Shown here: in pieces, positions 44,339 through 53,002 of the stretch | Position numbering within the stretch: position 1 is the stretch's first letter | Layout: the number at the start of each line of letters is the position of its first letter | From: Halorussus ruber | GTDB lineage: Archaea > Halobacteriota > Halobacteria > Halobacteriales > Haladaptataceae | Length of the DNA: 64,000 nt | Reading direction: 5' to 3' | NCBI RefSeq assembly: GCF_004765785.1 | Contig: NZ_ML219769.1 | Span: forward strand, 1-64,000 | Notes under the pieces: generated by a model | Database searches by the model: none | What the model saw: only the letters and a program-made list of their open reading frames with translations | What the model was told of the DNA's origin: nothing | Translations under genes and position numbers: made by a program

Positions 44339-44644
44339 CGCAACCGACTGACGAGACTCGACCGCCTCGATTCGGAGTCGAGCAGGCAGACCGGCGACGG
44401 AATCTGGGGGTCGGACAGCTACGGCATCGCCCACGCCAGCGCCGCCGACGACGAGGACGTCCCGCAGGTCGTCTGCACGTACCACCCGCAGATACCAGAG
44501 GCCGGGGACGGCGGCCTGACGGGCGTGGACGACGACGTGCGGGACCGACTCAACGACGCGCTCTGGGGCTACTGCGAGCGGGTGGCCGAGCGCATCCAGC
44601 AGAAGGTAGACGAGTGCTACGCGGCCGCCAGCGACGAGCGGTAG
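44339..44644 (+). pseudogene. 3' fragment of a haloarchaeal DUF7539-like gene
   Basis: The frame reads LTRLDRLDSESSRQTGDGIW, GSDSYGIAHASAADDEDVPQ, VVCTYHPQIPEAG and ends LNDALWGYCERVAERIQQKV plus a short tail. I recognise this C-terminus from a widespread haloarchaeal protein (DUF7539 type in my recollection). The first half of the gene is missing and is replaced by the lipoprotein stub in a different frame. Confidence 0.6.
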
Positions 44645-44889
44645 TCGGCGATTCGAGAGGCGGCTCTCCGGTGGTCGGCGCTCCAGAAAGTCCGTGGTCG
44701 TCGCTCGGGAAAGGGTCGATTTCCGCGCGCGTCTCGCCGTCTCGACAGTTGGACGGTAGCAACCGTTTTTCCGACGCGCGACGTATCGGGGCTATTCCGT
44801 CGGGTCGTCGGTCGCGCCTCGGCCGGTCGAAGCGACTCTCTGCCGGTCCGGTCGAGTACGACCGACCCCTCGGAACGGAGCAGTCGAGC

Positions 44890-45558
44890 ATGAGCCAGCA
44901 ACTACCTGAAGAGTGGTTTATCGCGGATTCACGAGTCAACGCGGCCATCGCGTGGTTCTTCGTCGGCGTCCTCGTCGCCGTGGCGATAACCGCGTTTCTG
45001 GAGTTCCTCCTCGTCAGGATGGCGCTCGCGGTCGTCGCGGCGTTCGTCGCCGTCGCGCCGGCACTCGCCAGCGAGTCGTGGACGCGGACCGCGCCGTGGC
45101 CGCTCCTGTTGGTCTGTACGATTCCCCTCTCGGTGGGCGCGCTCGGGCTGAGTTTCTTCGCGGACTTCGTCACCGGCCTCAGCATCGCCGCGCTGGGGAT
45201 GCTCGCGGTCGTCGCGCTCCAGACGACGAGTTCGGTGCGCACGACCCCGAACTTCGCGGTGTTCTTCGTCGTCCTCACGACGATGGCGACCGCTGGCTTC
45301 TGGGCGGTCGGGTCGGCGGCCTCCGCGAGGTACCTCGGGACGGAGTTCGTCGAGACCAACGACGACCTCATGATGATTTTCACCGCCGCCACCCTCGCCG
45401 GGTTCGTGGCCGGTGGCCTCTTCCGGGCGTACTTCCGGCGGCGACTCCGCGCGAACCGCGACCGAGTCGGCGGTGAAGAGGTGGAACTCGGCGCGGAGGG
45501 GCCAGATGGAGCGACGGGGCCAGAAGAAGCGGTGGGAACGGAGGCGCGGTCCCGGTGA
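44890..45558 (+). CDS. multi-pass membrane protein
   Basis: A 222-residue protein starting MSQQLPEEWFIADSRVNAAI, with about six transmembrane segments (IAWFFVGVLVAVAITAFLEF, MALAVVAAFVAVAPALA, PLLLVCTIPLSVGALGLSF and others) and a charged, Gly/Glu-rich C-terminal tail. The stop overlaps the GTG start of the next membrane-protein gene (GTGA), so the two are an operon. Unknown function. Confidence 0.65.
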   Translation: MSQQLPEEWFIADSRVNAAIAWFFVGVLVAVAITAFLEFLLVRMALAVVAAFVAVAPALASESWTRTAPWPLLLVCTIPLSVGALGLSFFADFVTGLSIAALGMLAVVALQTTSSVRTTPNFAVFFVVLTTMATAGFWAVGSAASARYLGTEFVETNDDLMMIFTAATLAGFVAGGLFRAYFRRRLRANRDRVGGEEVELGAEGPDGATGPEEAVGTEARSR

Positions 45559-46220
45559 GCGTCCGCAACCGGCTTCATGTCTCCGAGCGAGCGCAGGCCG
45601 GACTCGTCCGACTGCTGCAGGTCGTGATGGTCGCCATTTTTGTCGTCGGACTCTCGCTCGGCAACGCGGGAATCGCGGTCAACGCCGCGGTCGGACTGCT
45701 GGTCACGCAACTCCCGGCTCTGCTAGAGAAGCGATACCAAATCACGATGGACGTGGCGCTCGTCCTCTGGATTACGCTTGCGATGTTCCTCCACGCGTTC
45801 GGGACGCTCCCGCTCCCCGGCCTCGACTTTGCGAGCCTCTACGGTTCGACGTGGTGGTGGGACCACATGACCCACGCGCTCTCGTCGTCGCTGGTCGTCG
45901 GGTCGGCCTACGCCGTGACGCGGGCCGTGCAGGAACACACCGAGTACATCCACCTCGGGCCGAAGTTCACCTTCGCGTACCTGCTGGTGTTCGTGATGGC
46001 GTTCGGGGTCTTCTGGGAACTGCTGGAGTTCTACATCGCCGTCGCGGCACGACTGCTCGGTATCCCGAAAATCCTCACCCAGTACGGACTCGGCGACACG
46101 ATTCTGGACCTCTCGTACAACACGCTGGGCGGACTGCTGGTCGCCGTCTTCGGCACGGCGTACCTGACCGGCGTCTCCGACCAACTGCTGGCCCGACTCG
46201 AATCCCGGTCTCCTCGGTGA
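45555..46220 (+). CDS. DUF2238/YjdF-like membrane protein
   Basis: A 221-residue membrane protein from a GTG overlapping the previous stop. About six hydrophobic helices; the segments STWWWDHMTHALSSSLVVG and FWELLEFYIAVAARLLG with the downstream DTILDLSYNTLGGLL are the conserved polar patches (WDxxxH...E...D...N) of the DUF2238/YjdF-like family, which may bind a metal. Its function is unknown. Confidence 0.65.
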   Translation: MSVRNRLHVSERAQAGLVRLLQVVMVAIFVVGLSLGNAGIAVNAAVGLLVTQLPALLEKRYQITMDVALVLWITLAMFLHAFGTLPLPGLDFASLYGSTWWWDHMTHALSSSLVVGSAYAVTRAVQEHTEYIHLGPKFTFAYLLVFVMAFGVFWELLEFYIAVAARLLGIPKILTQYGLGDTILDLSYNTLGGLLVAVFGTAYLTGVSDQLLARLESRSPR

Positions 46221-46248
46221 CGGCTATCGCCCGGTCTCCTCGGTGACG
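46204..46248. repeat. 26-base direct repeat spanning a stop codon
   Basis: The sequence cccggtctcctcggtgacg occurs at 46204-46222 and again at 46230-46248. The first copy contains the TGA stop of the preceding gene. Confidence 0.6.
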
Positions 46249-46385
46249 ACCGTCGTCGTTGTGAAATGGTACTGATGAATTGACGGGGCAAAATCAGACC
46301 GTGAAGCGGAGTACGTTCCATTACGCGTCTGAACGGTCGTACTCGTTTATTCTATTTCTCGCCCCGTATTGAGACGTGATACCAA

Positions 46386-47402
46386 ATGACTCGTTTCGGT
46401 AGAGCAACGCTCGTCGTCGCCACGGCAGTCGCGTTGGTACTCGCAGGCGGGACCGCCACGACGCTCGCAGGGACGCCAGCAGACGGAGGAGCGAACACCG
46501 TCGGCGCACAGGAGACGACCACAGTCGAACAGAACGAAACCACCCGGAGCGAGACAGCGACGGCGACCGAAACCGGGACCGAAACGGCGGAGGCGTCGTA
46601 CACCCAGACACCGCACATGGGCTGTCAGCCGGGAGCAATCGAGAAAAACGGAACGTGCCAGCCCGTCACGTCCGGCTCGAACGCGGACATCTTCAGCGCC
46701 GAAAACCTCGCGCCGATTACGGCGAAGAACACGACGATTAACGGGACGCCGGGCTACTTGGCCCGACCGGCCGACGACGGAGAGTACCCGTCCGTCGTCA
46801 TGATTCACGAGTGGTGGGGACTCAACCAGAACATCCGCCACATGGCCGACATCCTCGCCGGTCACGGCTACGTCGTCTTCGCCGTGGACCTCTACGACGG
46901 ACGTGTGGCGACCAACTCCTCGACCGCGTCCGAACTGGCGACCGAGGTCCGGAACAACCCCGACGAAGCGGTAGCGAAGATGGGCCGCGCGACGGAAGGG
47001 ATTCGTGACCTCCCGTACACGACCGAGAAAGTCGCTAGCTTGGGGTGGTGCTTCGGCGGCGGCCAGAGCCTCCAACTCAGCCTGAGCGAGACTGAACTAA
47101 ACGCGACGGTCATCTACTACGGCACGCTGACGACGAACGAGTCCGTCCTCCGCGACATCGACGCCCCGGTGCTGGGCATCTTCGGGGCCGAGGACCAAGT
47201 CGTCGGCATCGAGAGCGTCCGCGAGTTCAACCGAACGCTCGCCGACCTCGGCGTCCAGAAGGAGATTCACGTCTACGAGGGGGCCGCCCACGCCTTCGCC
47301 AACCCGAGCGGCGAGAGCTTCCACCCGGAGGCGACCAAAGACGCGTGGGAGAAGACGCTGCGCTTCCTCGACGAGACTCTCCGCGAAGACGGACAGTCCT
47401 GA
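46386..47402 (+). CDS. secreted dienelactone hydrolase-family protein
   Basis: A 338-residue alpha/beta-hydrolase. The N-terminus MTRFGRATLVVATAVALVLA is a Sec-type signal followed by a Thr/Glu-rich linker. The dienelactone-hydrolase core starts near residue 110: MIHEWWGLNQNIRHMADILA, nucleophile SLGWCFGGGQSLQL (Cys), acid FGAEDQVVGI (Asp), base YEGAAHAFANPSGE (His). Two Cys near residues 78-92 (MGCQPGAIEKNGTC) may pair outside the cell. It would hydrolyse a lactone or ester; substrate unknown. Confidence 0.8.
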   Translation: MTRFGRATLVVATAVALVLAGGTATTLAGTPADGGANTVGAQETTTVEQNETTRSETATATETGTETAEASYTQTPHMGCQPGAIEKNGTCQPVTSGSNADIFSAENLAPITAKNTTINGTPGYLARPADDGEYPSVVMIHEWWGLNQNIRHMADILAGHGYVVFAVDLYDGRVATNSSTASELATEVRNNPDEAVAKMGRATEGIRDLPYTTEKVASLGWCFGGGQSLQLSLSETELNATVIYYGTLTTNESVLRDIDAPVLGIFGAEDQVVGIESVREFNRTLADLGVQKEIHVYEGAAHAFANPSGESFHPEATKDAWEKTLRFLDETLREDGQS

Positions 47403-47429
47403 GAGAAAATCGAGATGGGAGCCGCGAGT

Positions 47430-48029
47430 CTACGCTTCTCGGCCTCGCTGGCCCATCGGCGTGTCTTCGGCTTCGTCAGCCTCCTCTGCACTGCGGCGAC
47501 TCGTCACGCCGAGCGCGACCAGCGTGACGCCGGTGCTCAGCAGGTTCACGCCGAAGAGGACGCCGACAGCCCACAGCGCGGTGGAGGGGAACCCGGCCCA
47601 GAGCAAGACGGCGAGGAGTAGCGACACGACGCCGCTGGCGAGCATCCAGACCCACCCGTCGTTGGGGCGACCGGCGAGCGCCCAGCCGATTTCGACGACG
47701 CCGTCCACGACGAAGAACACGACGACCAGAAGCGTCAACGTCGCCAATCCGACGACGGGATTCGCCACGAGCGTGATGCCAGCGAACCCGTAGAGGGCAC
47801 CGAGGACGACCTGCCAAATGGCGCTCCAGAGGCTCCCCGCCGAGAAGGCGTGGGCGACGTGAACGAGCGCGCCGACCGCGAGGAGCGCGCCGAACAGAAT
47901 CGACAGCGAGAGTCCCGTGACGAACGGGAACAGGGTTGCGAGCGCGCCGAGGACTGCGATGATTGCGCCTGCAAAGACGGCGACGCGGGTTTCTTCGGGC
48001 GTGACTTCGAGGGTTGCTGTTTGGCTCAT
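47430..48029 (-). CDS. HdeD-like membrane protein
   Basis: A 199-residue protein with six transmembrane helices in three pairs (AVFAGAIIAVLGALATLF, LSILFGALLAVGALVHVA, VLGALYGFAGITLVANPVVG, TLTLLVVVFFVVDGVVEIG and two more), the arrangement of the HdeD/DUF308 family. The C-terminus is short and charged. Role in acid or membrane stress is known only for bacterial members. Confidence 0.75.
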   Translation of the reverse strand: MSQTATLEVTPEETRVAVFAGAIIAVLGALATLFPFVTGLSLSILFGALLAVGALVHVAHAFSAGSLWSAIWQVVLGALYGFAGITLVANPVVGLATLTLLVVVFFVVDGVVEIGWALAGRPNDGWVWMLASGVVSLLLAVLLWAGFPSTALWAVGVLFGVNLLSTGVTLVALGVTSRRSAEEADEAEDTPMGQRGREA

Positions 48030-48345
48030 TGGTATCCCCGTACTGTTCGACGGGCGAGAGCAAGAAGCGAGACTTTCGTTCGTCCGGTTCAGGGCGGTCT
48101 CGCCCTCGGAAATTCAAAATTGATAATCGTGAATGACTCGTTGCTCTCGACTCCTCGCGCGTTGTACTTCGTATCGCGCTCGTCATTCCACGTTACAGCG
48201 CGTCAATTGCCGTCCCCCTGTCGGACGGCGTGACGACTGACGGACGACGCGGCCAGTTCGGTCCCCGAGAGTTCGGCCCCCGAGCGGACCACCCCGCGAG
48301 GTCCACGTCGAAGCGCTCATCCCGCTTCCGCCGAGAACTGTAGGC

Positions 48346-48762
48346 ATGGAATCAGTAACGGTGACGCGGGACATCGAGGCGTCCCCCGAACTTCTCCGAG
48401 AGCGCATCAGGGACGTTGGACCGTTCATGCGTGCGGCGGGGTTCGACGGCGTCGAGGTCGAAGGCGAGACGATTCGACTTCGCAACTCGGTCGGACTGTT
48501 CTTCGAAATCGAGTTGACGCTCGAAGTGGTCGAACGCGCGGACGCCGTCCTCGCCTACGAACAGCGCGACGGTATCTTCGAGGAGATGGAGACGGTGTAC
48601 ACCCTCGACGGGAACGACGGCCAATCGACCGTGAGCGCGACGACGGAGTTCGCAATCGGCGTCGCGTACGCCGGACCGGCGTTCGACGCGACCATCGTCA
48701 AGCGCCAGCGCCGCGCGGAACTGACGAAGCAGTTCGACTACCTCGAATCGGAAGCGCGCTGA
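48346..48762 (+). CDS. SRPBCC-family protein
   Basis: A 138-residue START/polyketide-cyclase-like fold: MESVTVTRDIEASPELLRER, central strands VEVEGETIRLRNSVGLFFEI and C-terminal helix FDATIVKRQRRAELTKQFDY. The SRPBCC fold binds hydrophobic ligands in a deep pocket; no catalytic residues can be assigned. A decayed 3' copy of a close relative lies at 12963-13124. Confidence 0.75.
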   Translation: MESVTVTRDIEASPELLRERIRDVGPFMRAAGFDGVEVEGETIRLRNSVGLFFEIELTLEVVERADAVLAYEQRDGIFEEMETVYTLDGNDGQSTVSATTEFAIGVAYAGPAFDATIVKRQRRAELTKQFDYLESEAR

Positions 48763-48904
48763 CCGAGAAGATATAGTTCAAATCGGATGTAGATCGTTCG
48801 AGAAGTGCGGGCGCGAGGTTTGCGTGGTAGTCGGCGAATATTCGCCAGTTAGTTGCTGATATTTTAGATACATTTATCAGTTAGAGAGATGGGAATTTAG
48901 GACG

Positions 48905-49942
48905 ATGCCGATTGGCCGAATCTTTGGGGACCTCTCCGTATTCGATCTTCTGGGGAACTTCGTCCCGGGTATTCTACTCATGGGAAGTGTCATCGTGTTA
49001 CTTCCACCAGACCGCGTGACGCAAATCGGGTCATCCCCACTGGCGACGGTTTTTCTGTTGGGGGTAGTAGCGTTCGCTCTCGGACACTTGATTCAAAGTT
49101 ACGCAGCGCGAGCAGTCGGCAAACGAGAAACCTTTCGAAACTCGATTCTTATCAATCAGAGTCTCGGTCAGTCGGAGGTGTTGGATTTCGAGAGATTTCC
49201 GACAGCACATCCGTGGCTATACGCCGTCTATTCGTTCCTCCACCCGGAGGAACCGGAAGAGTGGGACCTCGACGACTATCTGAATAATAACTCGTCCGAG
49301 GAAGACGCCGACGTATCTATTGGTGAAGGCGTATTAGATAGCGAGACCATACTTAGAAAGATCACCAGAGTACCTGCCCGCTGGTACCGAGCAGTAATCG
49401 AAGCCTCGGCGATGGTTCGAATCAAACGCGACCGGCCACTGTCCGACGTGACGCTCGCCGGAAAAACGTGGGCTATTTGCCGGAAAAAGTACGATTTAAA
49501 TCGTAAGTACGACCAGTACGGGGACTTACTCCACTTGATTTCCAGCGATATAGAATCTAGCGCCGAAAGCTCTAGAGCTCTCCGCTTTCAGGCGATTCGA
49601 AATTTCCATCGAGGAATGTGGATCGCCTGCTACTTTTCGTTATTGCTGATGTTTACCGCAGTTATCGCGCGAGGGTTCTCAAAGGAGATCACCTCTCTCG
49701 CCGAGTTCGTCGGCCTGACGGTTTGGAAACCCGTAGTCGTGGAACTCTGGACTCCTCTCTGGATTCTCTGCCTCGGGTACGCGCTGTTGCTCTACTTCTT
49801 CTGGGAACTGAAAGAGGACTTCGAAGAGGAGTTCATCGAGTATCTGTTGACGGACTTCCTCGCAATCCACGAGACGGCAGACGAAGAAGACAGGGAAGAA
49901 CCGGCGTGGAAGCGCCGAGACGCTCCAAACTGGTACCAGTAG
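48905..49942 (+). CDS. membrane protein, unknown function
   Basis: A 345-residue protein. The first 70 residues hold two membrane segments (LGNFVPGILLMGSVIVLLPP, ATVFLLGVVAFALGHLI), then a 190-residue soluble region, then two more membrane segments near residues 240-300 (IACYFSLLLMFTAVIARGF, LWILCLGYALLLYFFWEL) and a cytosolic acidic tail. A+T-rich promoter with CATTTATCAG about 35 bases before ATG. It resembles the membrane proteins of unknown role that occur in bacterial and archaeal accessory loci. Convergent with the next gene. Confidence 0.6.
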   Translation: MPIGRIFGDLSVFDLLGNFVPGILLMGSVIVLLPPDRVTQIGSSPLATVFLLGVVAFALGHLIQSYAARAVGKRETFRNSILINQSLGQSEVLDFERFPTAHPWLYAVYSFLHPEEPEEWDLDDYLNNNSSEEDADVSIGEGVLDSETILRKITRVPARWYRAVIEASAMVRIKRDRPLSDVTLAGKTWAICRKKYDLNRKYDQYGDLLHLISSDIESSAESSRALRFQAIRNFHRGMWIACYFSLLLMFTAVIARGFSKEITSLAEFVGLTVWKPVVVELWTPLWILCLGYALLLYFFWELKEDFEEEFIEYLLTDFLAIHETADEEDREEPAWKRRDAPNWYQ

Positions 49943-49943
49943 G

Positions 49944-50207
49944 TTAAACGCGCGCTTTGTTACTGCCGACCCGCTTGTGTTCGATGTCTTCGAAGGCCCA
50001 GATAGTTCGTAGTGAATTGCGACTCTCTAGTTCTGCCGCGATCGTATCGCCTTCGGAGAGTCGGTCGATTTTCTTCCGAATATCCCGAGAGTACTCCATC
50101 CCGCTAGCTTCCACGGCGACAGTGAGACCGCGCTCTAAATCTTTGAGCCAGATATCGTTGTTCATGATATCCTCGACTGTGAACTTCGACTCGACGGTCT
50201 CACTCAT
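49944..50207 (-). CDS. small hypothetical protein
   Basis: An 87-residue acidic protein from MSETVESKFTVEDIMNNDIW, with a helical middle (EASGMEYSRDIRKKIDRLSE) and a beta-type C-terminus (RTIWAFEDIEHKRVG). Stop is one base from the stop of the convergent membrane-protein gene. No family recognised. An alternative start three codons upstream (50216) exists. Confidence 0.5.
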   Translation of the reverse strand: MSETVESKFTVEDIMNNDIWLKDLERGLTVAVEASGMEYSRDIRKKIDRLSEGDTIAAELESRNSLRTIWAFEDIEHKRVGSNKARV

Positions 50208-50423
50208 ATGTAACACTTCCTGTGCATCCTACTTCAAGGTTCCTCTACCAAAGCGTTCGGGTTTGTATTATCCGTTGTGCGGACGTATTTTGGTGTGAAA
50301 GATACTACGCTACGAAATTCTCGGCTCGGTAACTGGCCGAACCCATCAACAAATCGAGTCACGAGCCAGCCGACGACCGAGTACCGTGAGAACACTTCTG
50401 GAATTTCCGGAAACGAGCCTCTT

Positions 50424-50433
50424 CTTTTATGTA
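50424..50433 (+). promoter_or_regulatory. TATA box of the first orc gene
   Basis: CTTTTATGTA centred 28 bases before ATG 50457, indicating a leaderless message and fixing the start. Confidence 0.55.
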
Positions 50434-50456
50434 CCAGCGGCCTGATACCGGAAGTA

Positions 50457-51485
50457 ATGATAACCGATGCTCGCGTCCTCCGGACCGGTTTCGTCCCCCG
50501 CGAAGTCGAGCATCGAGACGCCGAGGTGACCCACCTCACCGAGATTCTCGCGCCGCTGACCGACGGCAATCCCGCCGACACGACGCTGCTGCTCGGTCCC
50601 TCGGGCGTCGGCAAGACGTGTCTGGCCAAGTACACCGCCGAGCAGTTGCGCCAAGAACTCCTCGACGTGGAGTACCAGTACGTCAACTGCTGGCAGAACT
50701 TCTCGGAGTTCCGCACGCTCTACCGGATTCTGGAGGGCCTCGGCAAGACGGTGGACATTCACCGCCAGTCCACGCCGCGCGACGAGTTGTTCGAGCGCCT
50801 GCGAACCTACGACGGCCCTCCCTGCGTCGTGATTCTGGACGAGGCCGACCAGCTCGAAGACAAGAACCTGCTGTATCACCTCCACGAACTACCCCAGTTC
50901 TCGATGCTCCTCATCGCCAACCGCGAGCGCGAGCTGTTTGCGAACGCCGACGAGCGCCTGACGAGTCGGCTGACCGGGTGCGAGCGCGTTCGCTTCGACC
51001 GCTACGACTCCGAGGAGTTAGTCTCCATCATGGATGCTCGCGTCAAGCGCGGTCTGGAGGAGGGCGCTATCGAGCGCGACCAGCTTGCGACCATCGCCGA
51101 CGCCGCGGGCGGCGACGCCCGGGTCGCACTCAGCATCCTCCGGACCGCCGCCCGGCAGGCCCACCAGCACTACGACTCGGAAATCACCGACGAGATTCTG
51201 GAAGCGTCGATTCCGGAGGCCCGCGCCGAGCGCCACGAGAAGGACGTCGAGACGCTGACTCCTCACCAGAAGGCGCTCTACGAGATTATCGAGGAACACG
51301 ACGCCATCTCGCCGAACGAGTTGTACGAGGAGTACCGCGAGCGAATGGACGACCCGAAGACCGACCGGACAGTTCGCAACTACCTCTCGAAGATGGACCA
51401 GTACGACGTGATTCGGGCCGAGGGGACGAGTCGAGACCGGACGTATCGGTCGGTCTCGGAGACGTTCGAGAACCTCCCCGAGTAG
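50457..51485 (+). CDS. Orc1/Cdc6-family AAA+ replication protein
   Basis: A 342-residue Orc1/Cdc6 protein. N-terminal FVPREVEHRDAEVTHLTEIL, Walker A LLLGPSGVGKTCLAKYTAEQ, Walker B CVVILDEADQLED, sensor I LLIANRERELF, then lid ADAAGGDARVALSILRTAAR and C-terminal winged helix ALYEIIEEHDAISPNELYEE. It is shorter than the orc gene at 54010-55200 and no ORB box flanks it, so it may serve another origin or have a regulatory role. Confidence 0.85.
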   Translation: MITDARVLRTGFVPREVEHRDAEVTHLTEILAPLTDGNPADTTLLLGPSGVGKTCLAKYTAEQLRQELLDVEYQYVNCWQNFSEFRTLYRILEGLGKTVDIHRQSTPRDELFERLRTYDGPPCVVILDEADQLEDKNLLYHLHELPQFSMLLIANRERELFANADERLTSRLTGCERVRFDRYDSEELVSIMDARVKRGLEEGAIERDQLATIADAAGGDARVALSILRTAARQAHQHYDSEITDEILEASIPEARAERHEKDVETLTPHQKALYEIIEEHDAISPNELYEEYRERMDDPKTDRTVRNYLSKMDQYDVIRAEGTSRDRTYRSVSETFENLPE

Positions 51486-51561
51486 ATGGCGTCGCGGCTC
51501 CGGCGCGCGGACGGACCACCGAGCGGAAAATTAATATCGCGTTGTCAGAATTGCGTAGGAA

Positions 51562-51972
51562 ATGCCCTTCACTCGCCGTCGCTTTGTAGCCGAGAGTAGC
51601 GTTGCGATGGCACTCCTCGCCGGGTGTGCAGGCTTTCCCGATAGCACGACCACGATTACGGAGTTGGAGGTCGAACTTGCGAATGGAACGGACGACAGCC
51701 ACGCGTTTCACTTCGCCGTCGAAACGAGCGACGGACTGAGCGAGTGGGAGTCCCGCGAGGTAGCCCCGAAAACCAGCGAATCGGTCGTCCGAGAACCGCC
51801 CGAGGAGTTCGACCCCGTCGCGGTTCACGGCGTCGTGGACGACCAGACCGCGCGCGGGGAACTCCGTGGAATCGACAACACGGAAGCGAACGAAATGTGC
51901 CTGCACGTCATCTTCGAGTACGGACTCGGTGACAGGCCGACGTTCCTGCAGGACTCGGACAGCCGTTGCTGA
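51562..51972 (+). CDS. small Tat lipoprotein
   Basis: A 136-residue protein: MPFTRRRFVAESSVAMALLA with lipobox LAGC, then a compact beta domain (TELEVELANGTDDSHAFHFA, PVAVHGVVDDQTARGEL) ending in two Cys (EMCLHVIFEY, DSRC). Function unknown. An A+T-rich AATTAATATCG about 30 bases upstream is the likely promoter. Confidence 0.6.
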   Translation: MPFTRRRFVAESSVAMALLAGCAGFPDSTTTITELEVELANGTDDSHAFHFAVETSDGLSEWESREVAPKTSESVVREPPEEFDPVAVHGVVDDQTARGELRGIDNTEANEMCLHVIFEYGLGDRPTFLQDSDSRC

Positions 51973-52312
51973 CGGGAGCCGGGCCTCGGCCGGGTTGTCT
52001 CTCGACCGACCTTCGCTTTCGTCGCTCTGCTTTCGGCAACATCTGGAAATCGGACAGGACAGCCATTTCAGGGTAGCTATCCAACGAATAGGACGGGCGA
52101 ACTCGCTTCCGGAACTTCCGGAAGGAGCGCGCCGAGGCTTAACCGGATACCGAAAGTATCCGGATGTATGCGAGCAGTACAACGGAACGGTGGGGTACCG
52201 AAACCGGAGTTGTCCGAGTTAGACGCGGGCGTTCGACGCCGAGGAGTCGAGGGTGGCGAGCGAGCGGCGGGACCGCTCCGGTCGCTCGCGCGGAGTCGGG
52301 AGGTGACCGTCG
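51973..52312. other. 340-base gap with a palindrome and a hairpin
   Basis: No gene seen. Bases 52106-52124 form a 19-base palindrome (CTTCCGGAA, one base, TTCCGGAAG). Bases 52143-52163 form a hairpin (CCGGATAC, loop CGAAA, GTATCCGG). They lie between the lipoprotein stop and the gene at 52313. Confidence 0.55.
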
Positions 52313-52630
52313 ATGGCGCGCACTAATCCGAGGTTCCGCGACGTGCTTCGGTCGCTCGAAGACAGTTGGCGGGACTACCGGCGGGCGCTCCGGCGGCCCG
52401 ACCGGGACCGCTTCGACCGGCTCTGGGAGGACGCCCGCCAGTACGCCGACGCTGGCGGCCACCTCGACCACCAGAACCCGATGGTCGTGGTGCTGTTCTC
52501 GATGCTGCTGGCCCAACAGCGCCGCATCGAAGACCTCGAAGCGGAACTCGAAGGCGAGCGGTCCGGGGCGAGTGACGAGGGAGGTGCGGACGAGTCGGAC
52601 AGCAGGAGTGCAGACCGGTCGGCCTCGTAG
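52313..52630 (+). CDS. small haloarchaeal hypothetical protein (DUF8156-like)
   Basis: A 105-residue soluble protein: helical N-terminus NPRFRDVLRSLEDSWRDYRR, ALRRPDRDRFDRLWEDARQY, then HQNPMVVVLFSMLLAQQRRI with a coiled-coil end (EDLEAELEGE) and a disordered acidic tail. The pattern is common in haloarchaea near replication genes; function unknown. Confidence 0.6.
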   Translation: MARTNPRFRDVLRSLEDSWRDYRRALRRPDRDRFDRLWEDARQYADAGGHLDHQNPMVVVLFSMLLAQQRRIEDLEAELEGERSGASDEGGADESDSRSADRSAS

Positions 52631-52782
52631 CGGGATGCCCTACGAAACCGATTTCTTCGACGGCGAGGAGGAGGCGATTCGAGCGGCCGATGGCGAGGAG
52701 CGGGTGGTTCGAGCGGCCGAGAGCGTGCTGTCGCCGCGGATTGGCCCCAAAAGTGAATGGGAGTGCGCTCCGAGACGTAGCC

Positions 52783-52923
52783 ATGCCCGAATGCGAGAAC
52801 TGCGGCGGATTCGTCACGCAGGAGTTCCAACGAGTCTTCGCTGGCCGAGACGGCGAAGTCCACGGGTGCTACGAGTGCGAACAGAAGACCGCCATCAAGA
52901 ACGGCGCGGCGACTCGGACGTGA
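52783..52923 (+). CDS. DUF7563-like small zinc-ribbon protein
   Basis: A 46-residue protein, MPECENCGGFVTQEFQRVFA then VHGCYECEQK: two CxxC pairs forming a zinc ribbon. Haloarchaeal proteins of this size and pattern are abundant, likely DNA-binding or regulatory accessory factors. The ATG at 52783 directly precedes the first Cys pair. Confidence 0.65.
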   Translation: MPECENCGGFVTQEFQRVFAGRDGEVHGCYECEQKTAIKNGAATRT

Positions 52924-53002
52924 CCAAGCGGACGCTGTAGCGAACGACCGCGAGCGCACCGTCGGATTCATCCTGTCCGGATTCTTAGGGTAAGAGAGGA
53001 CC

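Noticed and set aside
52635-52940. Frame MPYETDFFDGEEEAIRAADG between two small genes
   Set aside because: It overlaps the DUF7563-like zinc-ribbon gene in another frame, contains an internal DNA duplication and turns Arg-rich, unlike haloarchaeal coding sequence.
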